In this document: in pieces, positions 6,875 through 15,955 of the stretch
Layout of the letters: each line of letters begins with the position of its first letter
Numbering within the stretch: position 1 is the stretch's first letter
Assembly: GCA_016290835.1 (NCBI GenBank)
Contig: JAEEVG010000011.1
Location: forward strand, 1 to 50,687
Length of the DNA: 50,687 nt
Source of the DNA: Bacteroidales bacterium
GTDB taxonomy: Bacteria > Bacteroidota > Bacteroidia > Bacteroidales > UBA932
Direction: 5' to 3'
Notes under the pieces: generated by a model
Told to the model about the DNA's origin: nothing
What the model saw: only the letters and a program-made list of their open reading frames with translations
Database searches by the model: none
Made by a program: the position numbers and the translations under genes

Positions 6875-9511
6875 ATGACCTCAAAGGAAATCAGACAGAA
6901 ATTCCTGGACTTTTTCGCATCGAAGGGCCACACCATCGTGCCGTCCGCGCCGATGGTCGTCAAGAACGACCCGACCCTGATGTTCACCAACGCCGGCATG
7001 AACCAGTTCAAAGACATCTTCCTGGGCAATGCCAAGGCCCCCGGCCTGCGGGCCGCCGACTCCCAGAAGTGCCTGCGCGTCAGCGGCAAGCACAATGACC
7101 TGGAGGAAGTCGGGCACGATACCTACCACCACACGATGTTCGAAATGCTGGGCAACTGGAGTTTCGGCGACTACTTCAAGACCGAAGCCATCGACTGGGC
7201 CTGGGAGCTCCTGACCGACGTATACAAGATCGACAAGAACCTCCTCTACGCCACCGTGTTCGAAGGTTCCGCCGAAGACGGCACCACCCTCGACACCGAA
7301 GCCCGGGAGGCCTGGCGGAAATACCTCCCGGAGGACCACATCCTCCTGGGCAACAAGCACGACAATTTCTGGGAGATGGGCGAGACCGGCCCCTGCGGTC
7401 CCTGCTCCGAGATCCACATCGACATCCGCACCCCCGAAGAGAAGGCCGCGACCGGGCTCTCCGGGCGCGAACTGGTCAATCAGGGCGACCCGCACGTCAT
7501 CGAGATATGGAACCTCGTCTTCATGCAGTATCAGCGCATGGCGGACGGCCACCTCGAGCCGCTGCCCGCCCGCAACATCGACACCGGAATGGGCTTCGAG
7601 CGCCTCTGCGCCGTGCTCCAGGGCAAGAACAGCAACTACGACTCCGACGTCTTCACCGGCATGCTCGCCTGCATCGGCAAGCTCTCCGGCCACCGCTACG
7701 GCGAAAGCGACAAGACCGATGTGGCGATGCGCGTGATCGCGGACCACATCCGCGCCATCAGTTTCAGCATCGCCGACGGACAGCTCCCTTCCAACGTGAA
7801 AGCCGGCTATGTCATCCGCCGCATCCTGCGCCGCGCCGTCCGATACGGCTACACCTTCCTCGGCCTCTCCGAGCCTTTCCTCTGCCAGCTCGTGCAGCAG
7901 CTCGTGGATGATATGGGCGAGGCCTATCCGGAGATCGCCAAGCAGCAGAAGTTCATCGAGAGCGTCATCCGCGAAGAGGAACTCGCCTTCCTGCGCACCC
8001 TCGACCGGGGCATCCGCCTGATGGACGAGTGTATGGAGCGCAGCCGCGCCGCCAAGGTCATCGCCGGGGCCGACGCCTTCAAACTCTACGACACCTACGG
8101 CTTCCCGATCGACCTCACCGAATTGATCGCCGCCGAGAACGGCTTCACCGTGGACCAGGCCGGCTTCCAGGTCGAGCTCCAGCAGCAGAAAGACCGCGCC
8201 CGCAACGCCACCGCCAACACCTTCGGCGACTGGACCGTCTACCACGAGGGCGAGGACGTCTGCTTCGTGGGCTTCGACACCACCGAGGTCGAAGGCGCCC
8301 TGCTCCTCAAGAGCCGCACCGTCATCCAGAAGAACAAGGAGATGCTCCAGCTCGTCTTCGACCGCACCCCGTTCTACGGGGAGATGGGAGGCGAAATCGG
8401 CGACACGGGCGTCATCCTCTCCGCCGACGGGGAGCAGATCCGCATCCTGAACACCGTCAAGGAAAACAACCTCACCATCCACATCGCCGAACGCCTGCCG
8501 CAGAACTGCGAGGGCGCCTTCTGCCTGCGCGTCGATGCGGCGCGCCGCCAGCGGATCGCGAACAACCACAGCTGCACGCACCTGATGCACCGGGCCCTGC
8601 GCGAAATCCTCGGCACCCACGTCGAGCAGAAAGGCTCGTTCGTGAGCGACCAGGGCTTCCGCTTCGACTTCTCGCATTTCGAAAAACTCTCCGACGAGCA
8701 GATCGCCCAGGTCGAGAAGCGGGTCAACGAACTGATACGCAGCAATTTCCAACTCTCCGAGAAGCGCGACGCCACGATGGAGGAAGCCCGGGAGATGGGA
8801 GCTATGGCCCTCTTCGGCGAGAAGTACGGCGACCGCGTCCGCGTGGTCCGCTTCGGCCCGAGCGTGGAGCTCTGCGGCGGCTGCCACACCTCCGCCACCG
8901 GCAACATCGGCCTGTTCAAGATCACCGGCGAGTCGGCCATCGCGGCCGGCATCCGCCGTATCGAAGCCGTGACCGGCGAGCAGGCAGAAGACCTCGTCCT
9001 CGGCCTGCAGGGCCTGCTGAAGACCGCCCGGTCCTTCTTCAACAACGTCCCGGACCTCGCCGGGGCCATCCGGAAGATGATCGACGACAACGCCACCTTC
9101 AAGAAGCAGGCGGAAGAGTTCTCCCGCCAGAAGGCCGCCGCCTTTGCACACGCCCTCTCCGAGCGGGCGGCCGAAGCGGGCGGAATCAAACTCATCACCG
9201 TCAACCAGACCCTCGCCGCCGACGCCGACCCGGCGCTGATGCGGAATGCCGCCCTCGCCCTCCAGAAGGAACTCAAGGGCACGGCCCTCGCAGCGGCCTA
9301 CCTGTCCGACGGCAAACCGCAGCTGATGCTGATGTACTCCGACGACCTCGTCTCCGCCGGCCGCAACGCCGGCAAGGACATCCGGGAGGCCGCCAAGTTC
9401 ATCCAGGGAGGCGGCGGCGGACAGCCCGGCCTCGCCACCGCAGGCGGCAAGAACGCCGCGGGCCTGGAACAGGCGCTCGAAGCGCTCGTGGACATCGCCA
9501 CCCGCGCCTAA
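6875..9511 (+). CDS. alaS: Alanyl-tRNA synthetase
   Basis: An 878-residue class II synthetase that charges tRNA-Ala and hydrolyses mischarged Ser/Gly-tRNA. It opens with the AlaS signature [18 protein letters not shown], followed by the aminoacylation core ([40 protein letters not shown]). The editing domain has HSCTH and CGGCH, the zinc-binding residues, and the C-Ala domain ends with [14 protein letters not shown]. Length is usual for the family. I chose the ATG at 6875, not the upstream TTG, because of the family alignment and the promoter position. It is followed after 13 bases by the permease-Fmt fusion gene, so two translation genes may share a transcript. Confidence 0.98.
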   Translation: MTSKEIRQKFLDFFASKGHTIVPSAPMVVKNDPTLMFTNAGMNQFKDIFLGNAKAPGLRAADSQKCLRVSGKHNDLEEVGHDTYHHTMFEMLGNWSFGDYFKTEAIDWAWELLTDVYKIDKNLLYATVFEGSAEDGTTLDTEAREAWRKYLPEDHILLGNKHDNFWEMGETGPCGPCSEIHIDIRTPEEKAATGLSGRELVNQGDPHVIEIWNLVFMQYQRMADGHLEPLPARNIDTGMGFERLCAVLQGKNSNYDSDVFTGMLACIGKLSGHRYGESDKTDVAMRVIADHIRAISFSIADGQLPSNVKAGYVIRRILRRAVRYGYTFLGLSEPFLCQLVQQLVDDMGEAYPEIAKQQKFIESVIREEELAFLRTLDRGIRLMDECMERSRAAKVIAGADAFKLYDTYGFPIDLTELIAAENGFTVDQAGFQVELQQQKDRARNATANTFGDWTVYHEGEDVCFVGFDTTEVEGALLLKSRTVIQKNKEMLQLVFDRTPFYGEMGGEIGDTGVILSADGEQIRILNTVKENNLTIHIAERLPQNCEGAFCLRVDAARRQRIANNHSCTHLMHRALREILGTHVEQKGSFVSDQGFRFDFSHFEKLSDEQIAQVEKRVNELIRSNFQLSEKRDATMEEAREMGAMALFGEKYGDRVRVVRFGPSVELCGGCHTSATGNIGLFKITGESAIAAGIRRIEAVTGEQAEDLVLGLQGLLKTARSFFNNVPDLAGAIRKMIDDNATFKKQAEEFSRQKAAAFAHALSERAAEAGGIKLITVNQTLAADADPALMRNAALALQKELKGTALAAAYLSDGKPQLMLMYSDDLVSAGRNAGKDIREAAKFIQGGGGGQPGLATAGGKNAAGLEQALEALVDIATRA

Positions 9512-9524
9512 TCTCCGCATCAGG

Positions 9525-11924
9525 ATGAAGAAACTCGACCGTTTCACGCTGAAGGCTTTCATCGGACCTTTCGTCGCGATTCTCTTCGTCGTGGTTTTCA
9601 TCCTGATGATGCAGACCCTCTGGCTGTATATCGACGAGCTCGTGGGCAAGGGCCTCGGCCTGCGTACCATCCTGGAATTCCTGTTCTGGGGCGTCTGCAG
9701 CCTGGCCCTCCCCCTCGCCCTGCCGCTCGCCACGCTGCTCGCCTCCACGATGACCATCGGCCAGCTCTCCGAGAACGGGGAACTGATGGCGATGAAGACC
9801 TCCGGCATCTCTTTCGGCCGCATCATCGCCCCGCTGGCCATCGCCGCGGCGCTGATCGCCGGCGGCACCTACGTCGTTTGCTCCCGCCTGGTCCCCTACG
9901 CCTTCAACCAGATCTATACCCTGCGCGACGACATCGCCCGCACCAAGGACGAAATCAAAATCCCCCCGGGGACCTTCTACAACGGCATCGAAGGCTACAT
10001 CCTGCGGGTCGGCGACCAGGACAAGAAGAGCAAGATGCTCTACGACGTCCAGGTCTATGACCATACGGCCCGCAAGGGCAACATCTCCGTAACCCTCGCG
10101 GACTCCGCCATCATCAAGATGGCCAAGAACAAGGAATACCTGACCTTCACGCTCTACAACGGGTCCACCTACGTGGAGGACAACACCCTCCGCTTCAACG
10201 ACACCTCCCTGGTCCTGCGGCACATCGACTTCGTCCGGCAGGACCTGCTGATCCCGCTCAAGAACTACAGTTTCGAGAAGTCGGACTCCGCCCGCTTCGA
10301 CGACCAGATCAAGACCAAGCAGATGGCCGAGCTCCGCCACCTCAGCGACTCGCTGTCCCACTACATGGATTCGCTGCACAATCTGCACTACGAGCAGATC
10401 CGCCGATCCACCATCTTCCTGGAGTTCAAGCAGTTGGACACGGCCACCCGCAATCCGGACCGCCCGATGTTCGACTACCCCGGCTACCTGACCTGGGATA
10501 GCCGGGACAGCCGTTCGATGGCCTACAGCACCGCGTCCTCCAATGCCACGCGGCTGAGCAGTGACATCAGCAACATGAAATTCGAGACCTACGACCAGAG
10601 CTACAACCTCCGGCAATCCGACCTGAGTTTCCTGGAGAAATTCGCCCAGGGGCTCGCCTGCCTGCTGCTCTTCTTCATCGGGGCGCCGGTGGGCTCGCTC
10701 GTCAAAAGCAAGCGCGGCGGCCTGGGCGTGGGACTCATCATCTCGGTGCTGTTCTTCGTCATCTACTACGTCGTCAACATCTCCGGCACCAAGCTGGCGC
10801 GCGACGGCGCCGTGCGGACGGACATCGGTGTGTTCATCTCGGCCGTGGTCATGGCTCCGATCGGAGCCTTCCTGACCTGGAAGGCCCTCAAAGACGCAGA
10901 ATTATTCAATATGGACCAGTTCAAGATCTGGCGGCGCAAGGCCTTCAGCAAGATCGAGCGCCTTTTCCGCCCCACCCGCATCGTCTATATGGGCACGCCC
11001 GAATTCGCCGTGAAGCCCCTGGACACCCTCGTCCAGGCCGGCTACAAGGTCGTGGGCGTGGTCACGGTGGCCGACAAGCCCAGCGGCCGGGGCCTCAAGA
11101 TGAACGAAAGCGCCGTCAAGCAATATGCGCGCGAGCACGGCATCCCGGTCCTGCAGCCCCTCAAGCTCAAGGATCCCGCCTTCCTGGAGGCCCTCGCCGC
11201 CTGGAAGGCCGACCTCTTCGTGGTCGTGGCCTTCCGCATGCTGCCCGAGGAGGTCTGGTCGATGCCCCGCCTGGGTACCTTCAACCTCCACGCCGCGCTG
11301 CTGCCGCAGTACCGTGGCGCCGCCCCGATCAACTGGGCCGTGATCAACGGAGAGAAAATCTCCGGCGTGACCACCTTCATGATCGACAAGAACATCGACA
11401 CCGGCGGGATCATCCTGCGCCAGGAATGCCGCATCCGGCCTGACGAGACGGCCGGCGAACTGCACGACGAGCTGATGGAGATCGGCTCCGACCTGGTTCT
11501 GCAGACCGTCGAGGGCCTGATCCAGCACAATGTCGAACTGCGTGTGCAGCGTTCCTTCATCCAGGGCTCCGAAGAGCTCAAGCCCGCACCCAAGATCACC
11601 CGGGAGCTCTGCCACATCGACTGGAACCAGCCCACCGGCACGGTCTACAACCTCATCCGCGGTCTCTCGCCCTACCCCACGGCTTTCGCCGAGCTGAAAT
11701 CGGGACAAGAGGTGCAGACCCTGAAGATTTTCCGGACCGAGAAGCGGGCGGACCTGCACGCGGCGCCGGGCACGATCCTCTCCGACGGCAAGACCTACCT
11801 GGCCATCGCCACCGCCGACGGCGCCCTGGAACTCACCGAACTCCAGCTCGCCGGCAAGAAACGGATGGGCGCCGAAGAATTCCTCCGCGGCTGGCGCGAC
11901 CCCGAGGCCTGGAGAGCCGCCTGA
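9525..11924 (+). CDS. Fusion: LptF/LptG-family permease joined to methionyl-tRNA formyltransferase
   Basis: A single 799-codon frame holding two complete proteins. Residues about 1-480 are a YjgP/YjgQ (LptF/LptG) permease of the lipopolysaccharide exporter: N-terminal membrane helices to about residue 125, a large periplasmic middle part, then three C-terminal helices at about 370-460. From residue 485 (RIVYMGTPEFAV) to the end is Fmt, which formylates initiator Met-tRNA. Fmt catalytic residues N587, H589 (NLHAALLP) and D625 (IDTGG) are present, as is the C-terminal OB-like domain. No stop codon or clear ribosome site separates them; an internal ATG (MDQFKIW, around 10911) could allow separate Fmt synthesis. 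Fmt would then sit at the cytoplasmic face of the membrane. A sequencing error removing a stop is a possible but unproven alternative. Confidence 0.9.
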   Translation: MKKLDRFTLKAFIGPFVAILFVVVFILMMQTLWLYIDELVGKGLGLRTILEFLFWGVCSLALPLALPLATLLASTMTIGQLSENGELMAMKTSGISFGRIIAPLAIAAALIAGGTYVVCSRLVPYAFNQIYTLRDDIARTKDEIKIPPGTFYNGIEGYILRVGDQDKKSKMLYDVQVYDHTARKGNISVTLADSAIIKMAKNKEYLTFTLYNGSTYVEDNTLRFNDTSLVLRHIDFVRQDLLIPLKNYSFEKSDSARFDDQIKTKQMAELRHLSDSLSHYMDSLHNLHYEQIRRSTIFLEFKQLDTATRNPDRPMFDYPGYLTWDSRDSRSMAYSTASSNATRLSSDISNMKFETYDQSYNLRQSDLSFLEKFAQGLACLLLFFIGAPVGSLVKSKRGGLGVGLIISVLFFVIYYVVNISGTKLARDGAVRTDIGVFISAVVMAPIGAFLTWKALKDAELFNMDQFKIWRRKAFSKIERLFRPTRIVYMGTPEFAVKPLDTLVQAGYKVVGVVTVADKPSGRGLKMNESAVKQYAREHGIPVLQPLKLKDPAFLEALAAWKADLFVVVAFRMLPEEVWSMPRLGTFNLHAALLPQYRGAAPINWAVINGEKISGVTTFMIDKNIDTGGIILRQECRIRPDETAGELHDELMEIGSDLVLQTVEGLIQHNVELRVQRSFIQGSEELKPAPKITRELCHIDWNQPTGTVYNLIRGLSPYPTAFAELKSGQEVQTLKIFRTEKRADLHAAPGTILSDGKTYLAIATADGALELTELQLAGKKRMGAEEFLRGWRDPEAWRAA

Positions 11925-11987
11925 GCTCCGCCGCCGATTTCCTTTCGCCTTTTTCCCGGATTTTAGGGCAATTTTCGATAAATCAAT

Positions 11988-11995
11988 TATATTTG
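11988..11995 (+). promoter_or_regulatory. Promoter -7 box for the polyferredoxin/aldo-keto operon
   Basis: TATATTTG fits TAnnTTTG, in the AT-rich 100-base gap after the permease-Fmt gene, and predicts a leader of about 20-25 bases before the ATG at 12025. No clear -33 TTTG is seen. Confidence 0.55.
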
Positions 11996-12024
11996 CACAA
12001 ATAAACACACCGTTTTTATCCACT

Positions 12025-13524
12025 ATGTTACGAAAAATCCGCATTGCCCTGGCAGCCGTCTTCTTCGTGGGGATCACCCTGCTGCTGCTGGGCATCGGCC
12101 AGCACTGGTGGGGATGGATGGCCAAACTCCAGTTCCTCCCCTCGGCCCTGGCGCTCAATTTCGCCGTGATCGCAGGCGTCCTGCTGCTCACCTTCGTTTT
12201 CGGCCGCATCTACTGCTCCGTCATCTGTCCGATGGGCGTGTTCCAGGATGTCGTCCTGTGGATCCGCCGCACCGGCGGGAAGTGCCTGCAGGATGCCCAG
12301 ACCCGTAAACTGAAGAAGCTCAAGGCGAGCGGTTCGGACAAGAAGCCGAAGGTTAAGCAGTACCTCAAGCGCTTCGACTATGTCAAGGAACACAAATGGG
12401 TGCGCTACTGCGTGCTGGTGCTCGCGCTCGTCTCGATCTTCGTCAGCGGCCAGATGCTGATCGCCCTGATCGCACCGTACAGCGCCTACGGACGCGTGGT
12501 GCGCAGCGTGGTCGGCCTGGTCTCCGGCCACTTCGTGCCGGCGCTGCTCATCACGGGCCTGGTGACCCTGGCGGTCATCTTCTGCTGCGCGTGGCTCTGG
12601 GGCCGCGAGTATTGCAATACCATCTGCCCCGTGGGCACCTTCCTGAGCCTGGTGAGCCGATTCGCGCTCTTCCGCCCGACCATCGAGTTGGACAAGTGCA
12701 TCAATTGCGCGCGCTGCGGAAAGGGCTGCAAGGCCTCCTGCATCGACACCAAGAACCACTGCATCGACTACTCCCGCTGCGTGGTCTGCTTCGACTGCCT
12801 GGACAACTGCTCCGAGAAGGCCCTGAAGTACCGCTTCGTGGGCTTCAAGGGTGCGAAGATCCAGGCGGAGCCCGCTCCCGCAGCCCCGAAGGAGGGTTCC
12901 GACGCCGGCCGGCGCGCCTTCCTCGCCACGACGGCCTTCGTGGGTGCCGCCGCCCTGTCCGCCCGGGCGCAGGACCACATGCAAGGCGGCTTCGCCGAGG
13001 TCGTCCCCAAGCAGAATCCCCCGCGCGGCGCCCGCCTGGTACCCTTCGGCGCCGGGAGCGCGGAGTCTTTCTACGCCCACTGCACCGCCTGCCAGCTCTG
13101 CGTAAGCGCCTGCCCCAACGGGGTGCTCCGTCCCTCGACGGACTTCGCTCACTTCCTCCAGCCCGAGATGGGCTATGAGAACGGTTACTGCCGTCCGGAG
13201 TGCAACGCATGCAGCCAGGTCTGCCCGGCCGGCGCCATCCGCCCGCTGAAACAGGGCGAGAAGCAGACGATCCAGATCGGCGTGGCCCACGTCAACCTCG
13301 AACTCTGCTTCGCCGCCAAGGGCGAGGCCAGTTGCGGCAACTGCGCCCACCACTGCCCGTCCGGAGCCATCCGGATGGTCAAGATGGACGGGATCCAGTA
13401 CCAGGTCCCGAGCGTCTCCGAGGAGCAGTGCATCGGCTGCGGCGCCTGCGAGTTCCTGTGCCCGTCCCGCCCGATCAGCGCCATCACCGTGCGCGCCAAT
13501 TCCGTTCACCACACCAACGCTTAA
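12025..13524 (+). CDS. Membrane polyferredoxin, NapH-like plus NapG-like with internal Tat-type motif
   Basis: A 499-residue electron-transfer protein. Residues 1-215 are NapH/YccM/CcoG-like: about five membrane helices with the CxxxCP motifs YCSVICPMG and YCNTICPVG. A cysteine-rich 4Fe-4S part follows (CINCARCGKGC; CVVCFDCLDNC). Then comes GRRAFLATTAFVGAAALSARA around residues 293-313, which looks like a Tat signal/anchor (RR-x-FL plus hydrophobic run) placed inside the protein. The last 185 residues are a NapG-like ferredoxin with CTACQLCVSACP, CNACSQVCP, CGNCAHHCP and CIGCGACEFLCP. I infer a quinol-to-periplasm electron relay. The partner is probably the next gene, five bases downstream. 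The electron acceptor is unknown: no nap or nrf reductase gene is in the window. Confidence 0.87.
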   Translation: MLRKIRIALAAVFFVGITLLLLGIGQHWWGWMAKLQFLPSALALNFAVIAGVLLLTFVFGRIYCSVICPMGVFQDVVLWIRRTGGKCLQDAQTRKLKKLKASGSDKKPKVKQYLKRFDYVKEHKWVRYCVLVLALVSIFVSGQMLIALIAPYSAYGRVVRSVVGLVSGHFVPALLITGLVTLAVIFCCAWLWGREYCNTICPVGTFLSLVSRFALFRPTIELDKCINCARCGKGCKASCIDTKNHCIDYSRCVVCFDCLDNCSEKALKYRFVGFKGAKIQAEPAPAAPKEGSDAGRRAFLATTAFVGAAALSARAQDHMQGGFAEVVPKQNPPRGARLVPFGAGSAESFYAHCTACQLCVSACPNGVLRPSTDFAHFLQPEMGYENGYCRPECNACSQVCPAGAIRPLKQGEKQTIQIGVAHVNLELCFAAKGEASCGNCAHHCPSGAIRMVKMDGIQYQVPSVSEEQCIGCGACEFLCPSRPISAITVRANSVHHTNA

Positions 13525-13529
13525 GCCCT

Positions 13530-14867
13530 ATGGACAGAAGAGAATTTTTGAAATCTGCAGGTATGGGCGCTGCTGCGCTCGGTGTTGCCGCCTGCGCCCC
13601 CGGAGCGGCCGAAAAGGTCTCCGGTTCGACCTTCCAAGGCAACAAGGAGCTCCAGGGAGAGATGCTCCAGAATTATCCCGGTATCGGCACCCTCGGCTAC
13701 GGCTGCATGCGCTGGCCGCAGAAGCGGGGCGAAGACGGCCGCAACCACATCGACCAGGAGGAGGTCAACCGCCTGGTGGAATTCGCCTTGGCGCACGGGA
13801 TCAACTATTTCGACACCTCCCCGGTGTATCTGGGCGGCGACAGCGAACGCGCTACCGCCGAGGCCCTCAACCGCTTCCCGCGCGAGAGCTGGAAGCTCGC
13901 GACCAAGCTCTCCATCTTCAACGCGACCTCCCTAGAGGACTGCATCAAGATGTACAAGAAGTCCTTCGAGATCTTCAAGACAGACTACATCGACTACTAC
14001 TTGCTGCACTCCATCAGCAGCGGTGAGGACTTCCAGAACCGTTTCGAGAACTGCGGCATGGTGGACTACCTCGTGAAAGAGCGCGAGGCCGGGCGCATCA
14101 AGCACCTCGGTTTCTCCTTCCACGGACACAAGGAAGGGTTCGACTTCATGATGCAGAAGCACGAGCAGTATCACTGGGACTTTATCCAGATCCAGATGAA
14201 CTATGTCGACTGGGAGCATCCGTCAGGACGCAACACCCGCGCCGACTACCTCTATGCCGAACTGGACAAGCGCGAGATTCCCATCGTGATCATGGAGCCC
14301 CTGCGCGGCGGCGCGCTGGCCAGTATCCCCGCCGACCTCGCCGACCGGCTCAAGGAGCGCGAACCCCAGCGTTCCATCGCCTCCTGGGCCTTCCGCTACG
14401 TGGGCAGTTTCCCGCGCGTGATGGTCGCCCTGAGCGGCATGACCTATATGGAGCACTTGCAGGACAACCTGGAGAATTTCCTGGATTTCCAGCCGCTCAA
14501 GGACGAGGAGAAACAGTTGCTCTGGGATATCGCCGACCGCATGGAGAACTATCCGCTGGTGCCCTGTACGGGCTGCCAGTACTGCATGCCCTGCCCCTAC
14601 GGCATCAACATCCCGGGCATCTTCAAGTTCTACAACGACAATGTCGTCGCCGGGACCTATGTGGAGAGCAAGGAGCAGAAGGGCTATGCCCGCGCCCGCC
14701 GCAAGTACCTGCTGGCCTACGACGAGGCCATCCCGACGGTACGCCAGGCCGACCATTGCATCGGCTGCCGCAAGTGCGAGCGGGATTGTCCGCAGAACAT
14801 CCGCATTCCCAACCAGCTGCGGCGCATCGATGCCTACATCGAGAGCCTCAAGCAGGAGACGCTCTAG
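13530..14867 (+). CDS. Tat-exported aldo/keto reductase with C-terminal ferredoxin domain
   Basis: A 445-residue fusion of an aldo/keto reductase TIM barrel with a 4Fe-4S tail. The N-terminus MDRREFLKSAGMGAAALG is a Tat signal, and AACAPG after it is a plausible lipobox (Cys21), so the enzyme may be a periplasmic or surface lipoprotein. The barrel has the DTSPVYLGGDSE and KHLGFSFHGH regions of this oxidoreductase family. Near the end CTGCQYCMPCP and CIGCRKCERDCP would bind two clusters. The ATG lies five bases after the polyferredoxin stop, which suggests the two act together; the substrate is unknown. A much longer in-frame extension upstream runs through the preceding gene and was rejected. 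The stop shares CTAG with convergent trmB. Confidence 0.9.
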   Translation: MDRREFLKSAGMGAAALGVAACAPGAAEKVSGSTFQGNKELQGEMLQNYPGIGTLGYGCMRWPQKRGEDGRNHIDQEEVNRLVEFALAHGINYFDTSPVYLGGDSERATAEALNRFPRESWKLATKLSIFNATSLEDCIKMYKKSFEIFKTDYIDYYLLHSISSGEDFQNRFENCGMVDYLVKEREAGRIKHLGFSFHGHKEGFDFMMQKHEQYHWDFIQIQMNYVDWEHPSGRNTRADYLYAELDKREIPIVIMEPLRGGALASIPADLADRLKEREPQRSIASWAFRYVGSFPRVMVALSGMTYMEHLQDNLENFLDFQPLKDEEKQLLWDIADRMENYPLVPCTGCQYCMPCPYGINIPGIFKFYNDNVVAGTYVESKEQKGYARARRKYLLAYDEAIPTVRQADHCIGCRKCERDCPQNIRIPNQLRRIDAYIESLKQETL

Positions 14868-15955
14868 GATTCTTCTTCAGCGTGGAGTTTCTGCCGGCGG
14901 GTTTCGGCAGAATCGTGACCAAAGAGCTGGCGCGGGCCTTCGGACTCGCGCCACTTTTTTGTGTCGAATTCTTCGGGATCGCGGGGGCTGACATAGGGGC
15001 CGTCGTGGTCGATCACGAACGACAGGTACGTAATCGGATACCCCTGCTCCAGGAACAGTTGCTCATAAAAAGTCTGGACTTCCCTTACTTCCGGTCGCAT
15101 AGCTCCCGTAAGCAAGGGAAGCCCTTCGGGTCCCTTCACCCCCTGCACCCCCTCAAGGGGGATGGCCGGATAATCGCTGTCGCGATCCGGCCTATCCTCA
15201 GCAACGGTAGTATTTTGCGAGCCTGCTGCGGATCTCCCGTAAAGGTCCGTGGTCTGGCAGAGGATGCGGAGGCCGTTGGCGGCGCAGACGGCGCGGGTGT
15301 ATTCGTGCAGGAAACGCGAATCGGTCTTGAGATGGACGATTCCGCCGGGCCGCATAAAACTGCGATAGCGCTCCAGGAAAAGCGGCGACGTCAGGCGGGA
15401 ATTCTCGCTGCGATACTGGGGATCGGAAAAAGTCAGCCAGATCTCGGAAACTTCCCCGGGCGCGAAAAAAGCCGTGATGAACTCGATGCGCGTCCGCAGG
15501 AAAGCGACATTGGGAAGCGCATGTTCAGTGGCATATTTTGCTCCCTTCCAAAGACGTGCGCCCTTGATGTCCACCCCGATATAATTCCGCCCCGGATCCC
15601 GCTCCGCCAGCGCAATCGTATACTCACCCTTCCCGCAACCCAACTCCAAAATAACCTCTTCGTTCATACTTCTCTCAGCCTGGGTGCCGCTCACCCCGGA
15701 AAAACCGTGGCCGCCCGTGGCCTCGTGAACGGGAGGGGCCCAAGCGTCAGCTTGGGAGGGAAGAGCGCGAAGCGCGAAGTTATTCCGGGGTGAGGCGGCA
15801 CCCGGCAGGGAATCAAAGAAGGCGTTCCAGTGGCCTTTGACGGCGTGGTCGCGGAGGTGGAAGTAGCCGTCGGCGAGGAGCTCCGCAGCCGAGGGCTGGA
15901 GCAGACAGGCGAAGGTCTCGTTCTCCGCAAACTTCCTGAGCTTATCGTGTCCCAT
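14864..15955 (-). CDS. trmB: tRNA (guanine-N7)-methyltransferase TrmB with two in-frame inserts
   Basis: SAM-dependent enzyme making m7G46 in tRNA. The start MGHDKLRKFAEN and KGHWNAFF match Bacteroidota TrmB. VILELGCGKGEYT is the SAM motif, then GVDIKGARLW, FFAPGEVSEIWLTF and HLKTDS. The usual PDP motif reads SDP here (TFSDPQ). At 363 residues it is about 100 longer than expected. The excess is two blocks: roughly residues 51-91, encoded by a 122-base element with terminal inverted repeats, and roughly residues 253-295, encoded by three consecutive hairpins. Both blocks are low in recognisable similarity and sit at loops, so the enzyme could still fold. The start at 15955 overlaps the gldH-like stop by 14 bases and ends the trxA-to-trmB unit. 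Confidence 0.9.
   Translation of the reverse strand: MGHDKLRKFAENETFACLLQPSAAELLADGYFHLRDHAVKGHWNAFFDSLPGAASPRNNFALRALPSQADAWAPPVHEATGGHGFSGVSGTQAERSMNEEVILELGCGKGEYTIALAERDPGRNYIGVDIKGARLWKGAKYATEHALPNVAFLRTRIEFITAFFAPGEVSEIWLTFSDPQYRSENSRLTSPLFLERYRSFMRPGGIVHLKTDSRFLHEYTRAVCAANGLRILCQTTDLYGRSAAGSQNTTVAEDRPDRDSDYPAIPLEGVQGVKGPEGLPLLTGAMRPEVREVQTFYEQLFLEQGYPITYLSFVIDHDGPYVSPRDPEEFDTKKWRESEGPRQLFGHDSAETRRQKLHAEEES
15114..15192. repeat. Triple-hairpin repeat block inside trmB
   Basis: Three adjacent inverted repeats: AAGGGA/TCCCTT (15114-15136) with CCC/GGG nested in it, CCCCCTcaAGGGGG (15148-15161), and GGCCGGAT/ATCCGGCC (15164-15171 and 15185-15192). They fall inside trmB exactly where the protein has about 43 extra residues. 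This looks like a REP- or RPE-like inserted element. The ends are not obvious, and I found no second copy in the window. Confidence 0.6.
15682..15803. repeat. 122-bp element with terminal inverted repeats inside trmB
   Basis: The left end GGGTGCCGCTCACCCCGG (15682-15699, continuing AA) is mirrored by the right end at 15783-15803, which matches over 20 bases with one extra C. Between them is a CCCAAGC/GCTTGGG hairpin with a four-base loop (15739-15756) and a GCGCGAAGCGCG run. The element lies between the KGHWNAFF and VILELGCG segments of TrmB and is translated in frame. A small non-autonomous palindromic element is the simplest reading; no transposase is nearby. Confidence 0.7.

Noticed and set aside
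6881-9868. A very long open frame on the minus strand opposite alaS
   Set aside because: It runs antisense to a clear alaS with full motifs. It has no recognisable domain and is Gly/Val/Leu/Asp-rich, as expected when a GC-rich codon pattern is read in reverse. The same applies to long frames opposite dnaB, lepA, tkt and the DUF2723 gene.
13200-13529. 110-codon upstream extension of the aldo/keto reductase frame
   Set aside because: It reads out of frame through the end of the polyferredoxin gene; a Tat signal begins exactly at the ATG at 13530.
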